NCBI RefSeq assembly: GCF_933775445.1
Contig: NC_065875.1
Location: 11,855,001-11,919,000 of the forward strand
Length of the DNA stretch: 64,000 nt
Direction of reading: 5' to 3'
Origin: Argentina anserina
Taxonomy: Eukaryota > Streptophyta > Magnoliopsida > Rosales > Rosaceae
Shown: piece by piece, positions 13,101-25,599 of the stretch
Layout of the letters: every line of letters begins with the position of its first letter
How positions within the stretch are numbered: the stretch's first letter is position 1
Program-made: the position numbers and the translations under genes
The notes under the pieces: generated by a model
What the model saw: only the letters and a program-made list of their open reading frames with translations
Databases searched by the model: none
Told to the model about the DNA's origin: nothing

Positions 13101-16100
13101 AATCTTGCAGGTATTAGGGAAAGCTTTTGGAATACCTGAGAACAGTGTAAGGACATATGCAGAAGCTGAAATTCGCGCCGGGTATATCATAATATTTTAA
13201 ACATCCAATTAACATGATTCTTTAGAGTAATACTGTTATATAGGGTCATTCAATTACAGTACTGATGATACAGAGACATTTGCTATGCAGTGTAATATTT
13301 CAAGTTTCAAAACTCTGTACCCTACTTTTGAAAGCAATTAGAACTACGATTGGTTCTCAGGGTTGGGATGTTATTGTGCCTGGAGCTGCTATGGGAACAT
13401 TAGTTCAGGTACGTCCTTAATCTTTCCAGTTAAATACAAACTGCAAATATCTTGGTCAATATGTTGACTTGGGTATCAGGTTGCATGTCTTATTTGCAAG
13501 TTTAAAGTAAAGCTGATCCCAGCTTACAGATCCCTGGATCTGTTTGATTGCACTAGCTCAAAATATTCAAGAAAATAGAATGAAAATTGAAAGAAAGAGT
13601 GGAAGTTGATTGGTTTGTGTTTGAAACATTAAGAAAGTTGGTAGATATACCTTGGGTCAATTAGATACTTTTAAATGTTAGATTGAAGAAGTTGTATACA
13701 AACGTAACTACCTGGCATTATGTGCTTATGTATATATCAAAGTATGCCCTTAAAGGTTTTTGTGTTCACACAAGCTGGAGTGGGGGGAGGTCAATTTCTG
13801 AGGAGGAGATTAAGGCTAGGCTAGTGTCATGATTAGGTTTTTCTTTTATATTTTCTGAGAATATTTATATTTGTCTACTTTCTTTTCATATATTAATGAA
13901 CAATTTTCTCTGTAGTTTGGAATAAAAATTATTTTATATATCATCCCTCACAGGATGTATGGGCTAGTAATCAAGTATTGTTTTCCTCGTTGTAATGTGT
14001 CGTTGACAGTTTCTCATAACAATGTAAACCTATAACATCAGGTTGAGAGTATTGTCCCTGGATCAATACCCCCCACTGTGGACGGACCTGTTGTTCTTGT
14101 TGTCAATAAAGCAGATGGAGATGAAGAGGTTTGTGATCAAATTTTTGTTTCTTACAGGCCAAAGTAGTGGGTATAGACAGTCTGGATACATTAGTGTTCT
14201 TATGGTCTCTATCTCTGGCAGGTAACAGCAGCTGGGAGTAACATTGTGGGAGTTGTACTTCTGCAAGAGCTCCCTCACTTGTCTCATCTTGGTGTCAGGG
14301 CTCGACAAGTATGTCTTGTATATTCAAATTTTACCGTCTTTGGTAGATTTTGATATTATTGGATAAATCTAACCAGTAAACTATGATGGTGATCTACAGG
14401 AGAAGGTTGTGTTTGTAACATGCGAAGACGACGACAAAATTGCTGATATACAAAAGCATAAGGGAAAATATGTGAGGTTATTATCTGGACATTTCTGACT
14501 TTTGAAATTCATGACTTCTGGGTCTTATAGCTCTAATGGTATTACTTATACCACACATCCAAGGGTGGGGTGACTTGTGTTCCTCCCTTCCCTACCTCGG
14601 TCCAATTTTGAAAAGCATTTATTATTTCAACTGATAAAAAAAGTTGACTGAAAGGTGCAATCAGTAGGAATGATAAAAAATGGTCCTTAAGTATTTTACT
14701 CTGTGAGTTGTTCTAATAGAAACTTTTTTCTTGCATGAACTTGCAGGTTAGAAGCCTCCTCATCTAGTGTTGATATATATCCTTCATCAGAAAACAGCAC
14801 TGGCAATTTTGTTGTAAAGAATCTTTCAAGTGACGTGGCACGAAAAGTTGAATCCCGAGGAACTCCTGACCCTTCTTCATTTGCTGCTAAAACCCCAGTA
14901 TCCAATCAGGTACAATTTTGATCCTGGACAGATGAAAATAGAAAGGGATAGAAAGTAGCCACTTCAGCTGCATCACACCAGTAGGGCTCTAGACTTGTAG
15001 TTATCACTCCTACTGCAAACATAAACTATTCCGTGATCACACCCTCCTTTTTGCATCACGTGAAAGGCACCTGGAGTTGCTCAAAGTTAACCCAGAATTC
15101 ACAAATGATCAAACTGTCAAGAAATTTTGGTTTGGTTTACATCATCACAAATTGTATTTTTATCTAGGGGGTATCTGCTGGAGTTTTACCACTTGCTGAT
15201 GCAGAAGCACGAAATTCGGGTGCAAAAGCAGCTGCTTGTGGTCGTTTAGCATCTTTGGCTGCAGCGTCTGATATAGGTAATATTCAATTTTGGCTAGGAA
15301 TGCACCATTTCTTTCCAAGTATCAACTCAATAAGCGTTTTTAGAGCTCGTATTTTTCAACAACTGTATTTCCTTAGTTTGTCTTAATGACCCTCATTTTT
15401 CTCTAAAACAGAATGGCCATTACCATCATTAGGGTGCACTAGAAGGCTTAGTCATTGGAGTGCATTAGTGTACTATATAAAATGCATATAATTTGCTTGT
15501 ATCTAAAGACTAAGGGTGATGAATGGATTCCCTAAAAGCACCCTGCTAATTTTCAGCATATAATGGTGTTCCCATGCATTTTCTTACTTGGCTGTCTGTC
15601 TTTTATCTGCAGTTTTCAGTGACCAAGGGGTACCGGCTTCCTTCAACGTCCCTGCTGGAGCAGTGATACCATTTGGATCTATGGAACTCGCATTAGAGCA
15701 AAGCAAATCCATGGAATCATTCAGGTCCCTTATAGATAAGATAGAAACATTGAAGCCGGAAAGTGGAGAACTTGACAAAGTATGTGGTCAGCTCCAAGAA
15801 CTGATCTCTTTCCTACAGCCCTCTACAGATATCATTGATAGAATAGCGAAAATATTCCCAGGCAATGCACGGCTGATTGTTCGATCAAGTGCTAATGTTG
15901 AGGATTTGGCTGGAATGTCGGCTGCTGGACTATATGATTCAATTCCAAATGTTAGTCTTTCAAATTCAACGGTATTAGAAAGTTCTATAAGCAAAGTGTG
16001 GGCTTCACTTTACACTCGAAGGGCAGTTTTGAGCCGTCGAATTGCCGGTGTACCCCAGAAGGATGCTACGATGGCAATCCTGGTGCAAGAAATGCTTTCA

Positions 16101-16511
16101 CCAGATTTATCATTTGTGCTTCATACAGTCAGCCCAACAGACCAAGATCATAATTTGGTTGAGGCTGAAATTGCTGCTGGCCTTGGTGAAACTTTGGCTT
16201 CTGGTACCAGGGGGACACCCTGGCGTATATCGTCTGGAAAATTTGATAGTAATGTGCGCACGTTGGCATTTGCCAATTTCAGTGAGGAGCTACTGGGTGC
16301 TGGACCTGCGGACGGGGAGGTTATCCATTTGACTGTAGACTACAGTAAGAAGCCATTAACTGTTGATCCAGTTTTCCGTCGACAGCTCGGTCAGTGCCTC
16401 GGGGCAGTGGGATTTTTCCTTGAGCAGAAGTTTGGCTGCCCACAGGATGTGGAAGGATGTGTCGTTGGAAAAGACATATTTATAGTCCAGACACGCCCAC
16501 AGCCCCTATAA
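7134..16511 (+). CDS. GWD3: Phosphoglucan, water dikinase, chloroplastic (PWD/GWD3)
   Basis: Nineteen exons, all GT-AG with matching phases: 7134-7339, 8145-8754, 8942-9028, 9108-9239, 9725-9850, 10036-10214, 11122-11206, 11617-11775, 11904-11956, 12296-12504, 12621-12739, 13111-13181, 13291-13408, 14042-14128, 14222-14308, 14400-14476, 14747-14909, 15168-15276, 15613-16511. Total 3576 nt, 1191 aa, close to the length known for Arabidopsis PWD. The enzyme transfers the beta-phosphate of ATP to C3 of glucose units in starch already phosphorylated by GWD1, helping transient starch breakdown. Residues 1-69 are Ser/Arg-rich, like a chloroplast transit peptide. A CBM20 starch-binding domain lies at about 86-180 ([22 protein letters not shown]). 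The phosphohistidine region is [14 protein letters not shown], with H769 the likely catalytic residue. A PPDK-type ATP-binding domain fills 893-1191 ([18 protein letters not shown]) and ends in VQTRPQPL. Intact and probably functional. Confidence 0.95.
7446..8070 (+). repeat. Diverged tandem duplication inside PWD intron 1
   Basis: About 310 bp at 7446-7757 recurs in order at 7758-8070. Paired landmarks are GTAGAAGTAGAATATGTGCT and GTAGGAGTAGAATTTGTGCT, TTTTCGTCTTTCCGAAGCTAA and TTTTCGTCTTCTCGAAGCTAA (each trimmed here by eye), and GTTGCTTTAGATGTAATTT and GTTGCCTTGGATGTAATTT. Divergence is substantial, so the duplication is old. Confidence 0.7.
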
Positions 16512-16705
16512 ATATATCTGTAACTTTTTGAAAGTTATAACTTCAAGATAAGTTGGTAGAAAGAATTCTCCTGATAGCATAGTTTGGGGGAAGTAAAGTT
16601 GTATCTGTGGTTTCAGAAGTTGTGCCACATGTGTACTGGTCGCAGATGAGAGCTGAGTGAGTGATCTATAGCCAACTCGATGCAAGAAGGGACTGATACA
16701 TAGGA

Positions 16706-16711
16706 AATAAA
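16706..16711 (+). terminator. Putative polyadenylation signal of PWD
   Basis: AATAAA about 195 bp after the PWD stop at 16509-16511. Consensus match only. Confidence 0.35.
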
Positions 16712-16796
16712 ATGGCACATGGTATGTTCCTGCATGGCTTCTGAGAACTTAGTAGCCACTGTTATTCATTACTGGATGTTCCATCTCTAATAGCAG

Positions 16797-17338
16797 TAGG
16801 TGGGCATAAAAAACGGAAATCCCGATCCCGTCCCGAAATTCATAGGGACGGGATGGAGGTCTAAAAATGTTCGTCCCGTCCCGATCCCGTCCCGCTTCAT
16901 TCTAGTGGGATGGGACGTGGGACGAATAATTTCTATCCCGCTTCGTCCCGTCCCGTCTCATTTTGAATGAAAACTTAAAAATTCTTATATATTTGTATCA
17001 AAATGAAACTAATTTATGTTCTTAATAACTCTAAAATTATATCAACTCAAATAATAATGGTAATTTATAATATTTTGAACATAATATGCATTTTTTTTGT
17101 TAAAATTTCATTATTAAATGTTACTTCGTTATGAAAAAATAAAAATATAGGTTTTTATTTAACTTCATAAAAAAGTGGGATTTGTCCCGTCCCGATCCCA
17201 TCCCGTCCTAATCGGGATTAATCCCGAGTGGAATGCATTCTTAAAAACCCTCGTCCCGTCCCGATCCCGTTCCAATTTAAAAGAGTGGGACGGGACGTGG
17301 GATGAGCTTCGTCCCGTCCCGTCCCGTGCCCACCCCTA
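16797..17338. mobile_element. Non-autonomous hAT element (CCCGT-repeat family), 542 bp
   Basis: Ends are TAGGTGGGCA at the left and TGCCCACCCCTA at the right (inverted repeat with a 2-bp deletion on the left). An 8-bp target duplication AATAGCAG lies at 16789-16796 and 17339-17346, the hallmark of hAT insertion. Both ends are packed with CCCGTCCCG/CGGGACGGG units, while the centre (16980-17160) is AT-rich and non-coding. Its ends match those of the larger element at 35506-38314 in the opposite orientation, so it is a deletion derivative of the same family. Confidence 0.88.
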
Positions 17339-17346
17339 AATAGCAG

Positions 17347-18101
17347 GGCTCTCTTATGGATTATGGATATAAATCATTCTAAAGCCAAACTAACTATATT
17401 TATAAGATATTTGGATATAACAGTGTATTATGTTGCGTCATATATTTGGAGCCCAGCAATGATCTTCCTACCGGTACATAGCTCCCTCTGAATTCTGGCA
17501 TGCCATTGTTGTTAAACCCGACTATTGTGGCGTCCCTTGCACAGTTGCACCTGCCCAAGGAAAGTTCTACAATTTCAAGTCTTATACCAAAGCCCCTCCT
17601 TCAACAATCAGCTTGGCATGGATAATCAGAGGACCAAGCTTGCTGCTTCCGTACAGTTCCGGCTGCATTTCTCAAGGAAGAATATAAGCTAGCTTGAATA
17701 CAAAACGAATGCCTTCTTTCTGTGCCATAAGTTCTGTTGCTGGAGGAGATAAAAGACCTGTTCAGTGTTCGCTTAGTAGAACCTCGCATAATGCATGGAA
17801 AGCCAATCTTCAGTTCCTCACACATGCCACGCCTTGTAAATGTGATCTTGTTAGTTACTTTTCTCCCCAATAGGCTTCAAGGCTGCCATATGAACAGCTT
17901 TAATTGCTTGAAATGCGCAGTCCCCAAACTGTGTTCCAAAACTTATTCCTCCCATCTGCCTTTGATCACTCACCACTAGAAAATTACATTTCCTAAGCTT
18001 ACCTTATATCCAGAATTCACCGGAGTATTTGGCGTATCTCTCACATTTCCTAAGGTTACCTTATAAGGCAGTCTTGACCCTTGCGAATACGCAGAAGTTC
18101 T
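17347..18101 (-). other. Intergenic sequence with a possible unidentified gene remnant
   Basis: Broken reading frames on the minus strand between about 17980 and 17590 show amino-acid composition more like coding than random sequence (e.g. FGTQFGDCAFQAIKAVHMAAL, then KITFTRRGMCEELKIGFP) but I recognise no family and no continuous frame. It may be an old pseudogene interrupted by the Copia insertion at 18102. Confidence 0.2.
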
Positions 18102-18604
18102 TGTAAATTAAATTACATGATATGAGTACAAAACCAAATATCATATGCATAACAACTAATCGTTAACTTAGTGAATGAGATTAACTTACCATCTTCATGA
18201 ACGACGACACCGTGATCCATTGTGCCTTAATCCGAAGTCACAAGGTGCTAGGCAAGGTCTTCTGTTAGTCACTACTCTCCGCTTTCTCAATGGACAGAAA
18301 CTTATGCAAAAACTCGTAGTGATAACAGGGACGTTTACCATCTATATATAGAGAATTTTTAACCCTTAAGAGTCATTCCATTAAAGACATCTTGTAAGTT
18401 AAGTCATCTTATTTAGATTGCTGATTCAATACGGATTTGTAGTCTTGCTTCTAGACTTAAATTAGGATTCCTTACCATAATAATATAATACACGAAATCA
18501 TTAGTAACTAGATTTGATACTATCTTTGTTTCCATGTAGAAATAGATTATGACATTAAACATGATAATCATATAATATTTGATATGTCCAAAATTGATCT
18601 AACA
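18102..18604 (-). repeat. 3' LTR of the 8.0-kb Copia element
   Basis: 503 bp, TG...CA, flanked outside by TSD GTTCT and inside by a purine tract on the minus strand. Same length as the partner LTR at 25600-26102. Confidence 0.95.
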
Positions 18605-18617
18605 ATCTCCCACTTGG
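18605..18617 (-). other. Polypurine tract of the 8.0-kb Copia element
   Basis: Reads CCAAGTGGGAGAT on the minus strand, directly before the 3' LTR. This is the expected plus-strand primer site. Confidence 0.8.
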
Positions 18618-18737
18618 ACAATCACTTCCGGTTTATGAAAATCAAGTTCCTGTAATGTCAGAAACTATACTACCTACTGTAGTGCGCGTCAAAAACAATT
18701 GAATCAAAAATCCCATCACAACATGGTCACCTTGCAG

Positions 18738-19545
18738 CTACATAGCACGGAAGCTTGGTTGGACGACCGATTCCCGCTTCGGAAGCGGAAGCGGGAGCGG
18801 AAGCGCTCGGAAGCGCAGGGAAGCGCGACGGAAGCGCGATTCCGAAAAATGTGGGTTTGGAAGCGCGGCGGAAGCGTTGGCTTCCAAATTGGATGCGCGA
18901 CGGAAGCGTTGGCTTTCAAATTGGAAGCGCGGCGGAAGCGTTGACTTCCAAATTGGAAGGGTGATTTCTTCTCTACCTCTATTTCATCAATCAATGTCTT
19001 GAGACTCTTCTTGTCGTCTCATCTTCTTATTTATTTCGTTAAGCGGTTAAAGATGAATAACATCAATCAATCTAATATGTGTCAGAAATATGAGGAAGAG
19101 ATATCAAGAAAATCTAGATGAGAGAGATATATATAGAGAAGACAGAGAGTTGTGGAGAGAAATGAAAAAAAATCCATATGAGAGAGAGAGACATAGGGAA
19201 GACGAACATTTTTTTATCAATTTCATCTAGTGATATCTCTTTGACTTGCACGTGCCCAACACCTTCACACTATGTTGTACATTCTTTTGTTTGAATTTTG
19301 AAATGAAGCTTTAATAATGCTATAATCAAAGATAATCATGGGTTAGAAAATAAGTCATTAATAGTTATCTAATTATTTTAATACTAGATAAAATAATTAA
19401 AAAATAAAATATAAAAATATAATATATATATATTATTTCGACGCTTCCAAAACGCACCCGCTTCCTTAATTTTTGGAAAAAAAACGCTTCCGCGTTTCCA
19501 AACGCTTCGCTTCCACGTACCCGCACCCGATTCCATGCAGCCTAG
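18738..19545. mobile_element. Non-autonomous hAT-type element (GGAAGCG-repeat family), 808 bp
   Basis: Flanked by the 8-bp duplication CCTTGCAG at 18730-18737 and 19546-19553. Outer ends begin CTA on each strand (CTACATAGCACGG left; CTAGGCTGCATGG on the reverse of the right end). Both terminal regions are filled with GGAAGCG/CGCTTCC units; the centre is AT-rich and non-coding. It lies inside the Copia element, downstream of pol, so it inserted later than the Copia copy or moved with it. Confidence 0.8.
18860..18960 (+). repeat. 32-bp tandem repeat (three copies) within the GGAAGCG hAT element
   Basis: Units at 18860-18891, 18892-18923 and 18924-18955, plus a short partial copy, each containing GGCGGAAGCGTTGGCTTCC or a near match. 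Units differ at a few positions. Confidence 0.85.
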
Positions 19546-20020
19546 CCTTGCAGTTACTTATGCAGAACAAGAAACGAGTTACACTTTAACAAAAATGCAG
19601 AGTTTCTTTGCTACAACATAAGCTCCTGCAAAATACATATGTCCAAACCCTCAGTATTGAGATATATGTATAATGTGTATTAACAAGTATAGAATACATA
19701 TACATCAAGTCATACCGTATGTTCTAAAACCAGAACTTCAAGCAATAAACTAGACACCAATGACTTTATAACTTGCTTGAACCATATCACCATGCTAGAC
19801 ATGATTAAAGTCATCTGATATGCAAGTATATATACAACTGTAACTTATTTGTGTAAGTTTTTCAGAAACTAATGTAAAACTGCAGCATGCCATAACAATT
19901 CTGAAATATCTCAAGACTTTATTTAAAACAAAGGAAACTGTTATCAGAAAGATAATTAAAACAAGAACTCAAAACTTGTAAATTTTAGTTTGCTCCTACT
20001 GGACTTAGCTCCCATTGACC

Positions 20021-23000
20021 TCAAGCATCTAAGTTAGGCAAAATGCCTATGCTCTTTATGTGTTTCTTGAACACTTTAACTGGTAATGCTTTTGTGAAAG
20101 GATCAGCTAGTTGTGAGTTTGTATCTATGCTTAGAACCACTAACTCACCCCTTTTAACCCTCTCCCTAACACTGTAATACTTTAAATCTATATGCTTGGA
20201 ATTGCTAGATCTTTTATTGTTCTTGCAGAAGTACACAGCTGCCTCATTGTCACAAAAAAACTTCTTTTTTTCAATTTGTCTTCCACAATGTGACTGAGTA
20301 CTTGAGTCTACTGTAGAAAATTCCTTATCCATACCCCTTCACACACTGCTTCATATACTGCTATGTACTCAGCTTGCATGGTTGAGGTTGTGATCAATGC
20401 CTGCTTCATGGTTTTCCAAGCAATAGCTCCTCCTGCTAGCATGTACACGTATCCACAAGTGGACTTTTTTGAATCAGGATAATTCCCTGCAAAGTCAGAA
20501 TCTGAAAATCCAATAACCTTCAAATCTTTGACTTGTCTGTAAACTAGCATGTGATTCTTTGTCTTCTGTAGATACCTCAACACCTTTTTCCCTGCAACCC
20601 AGTGTTCATAACCTGGATTAGATTGAAACCTTGATAACATCCCAACTGTAAAAGCTAAGTCAGGTCTTGTGCAAACTTGAGCATACATGAGGCTTCCAAC
20701 TAATCTTGCATAAGGCTTTGACTTCATGTTCTCCTTCTCAGTTTCAGTTTGTGGCTGTTGACCTTTCGTGAGCTTGTCACCTTTAGACATTGGAACTTCT
20801 CCTCCAGAGCACTGTTCCATACTAAATCTCTTCAGAACTTTAGAAATGTAATTTTCTTGGGACAATCCCAACAGTTTATGTGCTCTATCTCTTTTAATCT
20901 CAATCCCTAGTACATATGATGCTTCACCTAGATCTTTCATGTCAAAATTCTTTGACAGAAAGCTTTTGGTATCTTTTAGCAGTTTTAGATTGCTGCTAGC
21001 CAAAAGTATATCATCAACATATAGTACTAATAAAATAAATTGATTTCCAACTATTTTTAAATAAACACACTCATCAACTAGATTTTCAGTGAAGCCAAAA
21101 GAGGAAATCACTGAGTCAAATTTCTTGTACCACTGCGTGGAAGCTTGCTTGAGTCCATAAATTGATTTCTTCAGCTTGCAGACCAAATTCTCATTCCCTG
21201 CTTCAATAAATCCTTCTGGTTGTTTCATGTAGATCACTTCATCAAGCTCTCCATTTAAGAAGGCTGTCTTGACATCCATCTGGTGAAGCTCCATATCATA
21301 GTGTGCAACTAACGCCATAATAATCCTAAAAGAATCTTTATAAGAAACTGGAGAAAAAGTCTCAGTGTAGTCTATGCCTTCTTTCTGCGTAAATCCTTTT
21401 GTAACTAACCTTGCCTTGTGTCTTTCAGTGTTTCCTGTTGCATCTTTCTTGGTTTTGTAAACCCACTTGCAGCCAATTGCTTTTTGTCTTGGATCAGCTT
21501 CAACTAATTCCCAAACTCCATTTTTCTCCATTGACTCAATTTCAGATTTCATAGCTTCTTGCCACTTCTCTGACTGAACACATTCTGTAGCTTGAACAAA
21601 ATTTGTTGGATCATTGTCTTCTGCACAATCTTCTACTATGTCTGTCTCAGTTAGATAACTGACAATGTAAGGACAATCCCCCCCCCCCAAATTTTGCTTT
21701 TCTAGCTCTTTCGAATTTTCTAAGCATAGGATTTTGAGGAAGAGCTGGAATTGGATTATTTTGAGGTTGTGGAATTAGATTAGGTTCTGCTACAGGTGCC
21801 ACTACAACAATGGGAGGATTCTGAACAACTATATTGTTTTCTGGATTGTCAATTTGCATTCCTTGATCAATTTCTTGATCATCTGCATCTTGATTTTCTC
21901 TAATGATGTCATCTGCTAATTCATTATCATTATCAAAAGGTAATGTATTTGCTAAATCCTCATCCATCACAAGTTCTTCAAAGTCTGAGGATAAATCCTC
22001 ATAAATTGTATTGTGAATTTTCTCATTTATGAATTTTACTTGATGAGTTTCAAAAATTCTGGGTGAGTGTTTAGCAGAATATAGCTTGTAACCTTTAGAT
22101 TTATCTGGATAACCTATGAAATAGCAGGTAACAGACTTTTCATCAAGCTTGCTCATTTTTGGATTATAAATCCGAGCTTCTGCTTGACAACCCCATACAT
22201 GACAATGAAAAAAAGACTTGGTTTTCTACCACACCATAATTCAAAAGAAGTTTTCTCTATGGCTTTACTTGGTGTTCTGTTGCAAATATAATTTGCAGTT
22301 TTTAAAGCCTCTCCCCATAAGATTTTGGCAACCCAGTAGTACACATCATACATCTAACCATATTTAGAAGGGTTCTATTCTTTCTCTCTATAACACCATT
22401 TTGTTGGGGATTATAGGGTGTTGTATATTGAGCTTTAATTCCATGCTCTTGCAAATACAAGGCAAAAAGACCCTTTTGTTGACCTTTTTATGTACATTTT
22501 CCATAAAATTCCCCACCTCTATCTGATCTTACTGTTTTGATCTTTCTCTCTAGTTGATTCTCTACCTCAGCCTTATAGATTTGAAAGACTTTAAGTGCCT
22601 GTGATTTTTCTAAGAGTAGAGAAACATAACCGTATCTAGAGAAATCATCAATGAATGTAATGAAATACACGTTTCCATAGATAGTTTGGTGTTTAAATGG
22701 ACCACAGATACCAGTGTGTATGAGTTCCAACAACTCTTTACTTCTTACTGCAGTCTTTTTCCGTTTGTTTGTCATCTTACCCTTAAAACATTCAATACAA
22801 TCATGAAGGTCTGAAAAGTCTAATTCGTTTAAAAGGTTGTTCCTTACTAATAGTTTCAGTCTCTCTTTGGATACATGGCCTAATCTTCTATGCCATAAAT
22901 ATGCAGATTTTTCATTGTTCCTGGTTTTCTTGACACCAGTTAAGGTGCTAGTACTTTTAGTGTTATCTGTTTCAACAAAAGAAATATCTTGTTGAGATAT

Positions 23001-24190
23001 TGAACAATTTAACTTTATATGATCATCCAATATAACACCAGAACCAATTTGCTCTTTATTTCGAAAAATAAGAATTCCTTTATTGTCAATCAAAAAACTA
23101 CATCCAGATTTAACCAATTGAGAAACTGAAACTAAATTCTTTCTCATGGAAGGTACATAATAAACGTTATTCAAGACTAGAAATTTTCCAGATCCTAAAT
23201 CAAGCCTAAGACATCCTGCAGCTTTTACTGCCACCTTCATCCCGTTTCCAACACGCAAGCTAACATCCTCACTTCTTGGAGTCCTGGTCTTTTTGAACCC
23301 CTATAAGGAATTAGTTATGTGAATAGGTGACCCGGAATCAATCCACCAAGATTGTGGATTGACATTAACAAGATTAACTTCTAAAGAAAAAAACTGTATT
23401 AGAAATAATCTTACCCTTTTTAGCTAGCCAAGCCTTATAGCCAGTACAATCCTTTTTCATGTGTCCTACTTTCTTACAAAAGTAGCACTTGAATTTGAAT
23501 GGTTTGTTATCCTTTGCCCTTGTGGTTGCTGATGTCTTAGAGATGATCTTGTTAGGCTTAAGCTTGTTCTGTTGATGTGACTTCCTTTTCTTAGGCTTTT
23601 TAAGCAGGTAGATAGTTGGAGTTTGCTTCTTAATCCTCTCATCCTCATCAGAACAGATGTCTATTAGTTCATCTAGAGTCCAGTTTTCCTTTTAAGCATT
23701 ATAGCTAGTCCTGAGATGGTTAAAACTGTTTGGGAGTGTGTCCAGTGCATGATGCACCAACAAAGTGTCCTGTACTCTCACCATTATCTCTTTAAGCCTA
23801 TTATTGATATTAATCAACTTTAATAAATGCTCCCTGACTCCTCTAGTTCCTGAGTATTGCAGGCTATGATATTCCTTGTTTAGCCTAGCTATCTCAGCTT
23901 TCTCACTCTCCTTGAACTTAGCTGACACGGCCTCCAGAAAATCAGTAGCAAATTCCGGCTCAGCCACGCATCCTCTAATGCTTTTAGACATAGACTGCCT
24001 AATAACATTCTTAGCCATTATGTTTGAATGCATCCACTTCTTATAGTTAGCTTTGACTGTGGTTTTATCATCTTATGCTGAGGTTTCAGGTCTATCCTCT
24101 TGAAAACAATAGCTTATCTTATCATTCATAGTGATATAGGTTTCTACAGAATCCTTCAAAGCTCTAAAGTTTGACCCAGTAAGCATTAAA
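20021..24190 (-). pseudogene. Copia gag-pol, disrupted by stops and frameshifts
   Basis: All Copia domains occur in order on the minus strand but in several frames. Gag (UBN2 type, GVREHLLKLININNRLKE) lies at about 24190-23692, with an in-frame stop after RPETSA near 24075. A zinc knuckle (FCKKVGHMKKDC) lies near 23470-23420. The protease motif WWIDSGSPIHITNS is near 23340. Pre-integrase and integrase lie at 23258-22488 (LWHRRLGHVSKERL, TFIDDFSRYGYV, RSDRGGEFYG). Reverse transcriptase with LYVDDILLAS lies in 21690-20500, and RNase H at 20500-20021 (SDSDFAGNYPDSKKST, AEYIAVYEAV, ending HIDLKYYSVRERV). Frame breaks fall near 23300, 22370, 22155, 21670 and 20320. It could not make a full polyprotein. 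Confidence 0.9.
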
Positions 24191-24992
24191 ACATTGTTGA
24201 AGGTGAGGTATGTGCTACCTAAAGAGCAAAAGAAAATTTTATGAGTTCTTAGTTTTCAGTGTTTTCTGTTTTGTCATACAATGCCAATCAAGACAAGCAT
24301 AAAACAAAAAATACCATAAAATAACACAGTCATATACTTGCATGTAATTCAATCCATAACTTTAATCAACATTAAGCAATACTTTTGAGTAATTACTTAA
24401 CATTCTGTAATTCTTTTCAATAAGCCACACAAGATAAAAACATGTTATCCAAAGAATCAAATCAACATCTTTAGACAGAAGATCTAATTCCAAGTATCCG
24501 AATTTACTTTCATCAAATATGCTTATTGTTGTCTGTATTCTAAAATCATATTTTAACCACTTCTTTGGAAGAATAAAATATGAATTAAAAAACACAGAAC
24601 ACAACTTTCAGTTTGTTATCTTGAAAATTCCATGCAGATATCAAAGAAGAATGCTTTATGCAATATGTTCAATTATACCAACAGGAAACCACAAATTAAT
24701 TTTGAGCTTATAACTTTGTTTTCTACCCAGATAATCTTTATAAGAAAACTAAGCTCTGTGCCATGTAAACCTTTTACAATGTATAAAATTGAGAGATTTT
24801 AAACTTCGGCATACATTGTCCATCAATTATAGCACACACATAGAATTCAATCATTCAATTCAACCATAGAGTATATATTTGCATAGAAAATTAAATTTCC
24901 CAGCCATACAGGAACCACACATCAACCACAATCCAAGTCTCTAAGCTACTCTTAAATGCAGGCTGGGTGTGCTCTAGGGTTCTTATGTATAT

Positions 24993-24997
<5 letters not shown>

Positions 24998-25082
<85 letters not shown>
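24998..25082. repeat. (CA)n(TA)n microsatellite
   Basis: About 28 CA units followed by about 14 AT units, in the Copia leader. A candidate length-polymorphic marker. Confidence 0.95.
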
Positions 25083-25435
25083 TTCATATAATCTGCTTAA
25101 ATTGAAATCGGAAAACCTTTAAGAAAAACCTGTTTTGCTTTTTCCCCAAATTTGTTGCAGTTTTTGTAGCGGAAACATAGAACAAATTTTTGAATTAGCA
25201 ACAATTTCCTTTGGTCTTCTTAATCCGTAGCAATTTGGGTTATGAATCCCGTAAGAGACATAAAGGTCTCAATCGCTTCCGATCCAGTCGTCTTCCCATA
25301 TCCAGAAGCTCAACGTTTTGAAAAACACAGCGGCTAAAATTTTTCTGGGTGTTGTTCTTGAGTACGGATTGGGTTGAGACCGGATCTGCGTGTTTGCAAC
25401 TGGTTCGACCCGTAAAGCAAAATTCCTCAGTAGTA

Positions 25436-25524
25436 ACGTTCGCGACCAGCAGTCACGCTCGCGACCCTTAGTGACGCTCGCGATCCTCAATGACGCTCGC
25501 GACCATCAAGTAACGTTCGCAACC
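25436..25524 (-). repeat. 19-bp tandem repeat in the Copia leader
   Basis: Five units starting at 25436, 25455, 25474, 25493 and 25513 (last partial). The consensus is ACGCTCGCGACCCTCAGTG on the plus strand. It lies about 60 bp inside the PBS, so in the genomic RNA it would follow the tRNA primer site. Confidence 0.85.
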
Positions 25525-25585
25525 ATTTTTTTTTCTAAATCCGATTTTTAGTTATGCAAAACTGAAATTTTTTGTGCTCATAAGA

Positions 25586-25597
25586 GCTCTGATACCA
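25586..25597 (-). other. Primer binding site of the 8.0-kb Copia element
   Basis: TGGTATCAGAGC on the minus strand, two bases inside the 5' LTR. This matches the initiator tRNA-Met 3' end used by most plant Copia elements. Confidence 0.9.
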
Positions 25598-25599
25598 AA

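Larger units (their letters stand above)
24220..25585 (-). other. Untranslated leader of the 8.0-kb Copia element
   Basis: About 1.4 kb between the PBS and gag, AT-rich and non-coding. It holds the (CA)n(TA)n microsatellite and the 19-bp tandem repeat listed separately. Confidence 0.7.
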
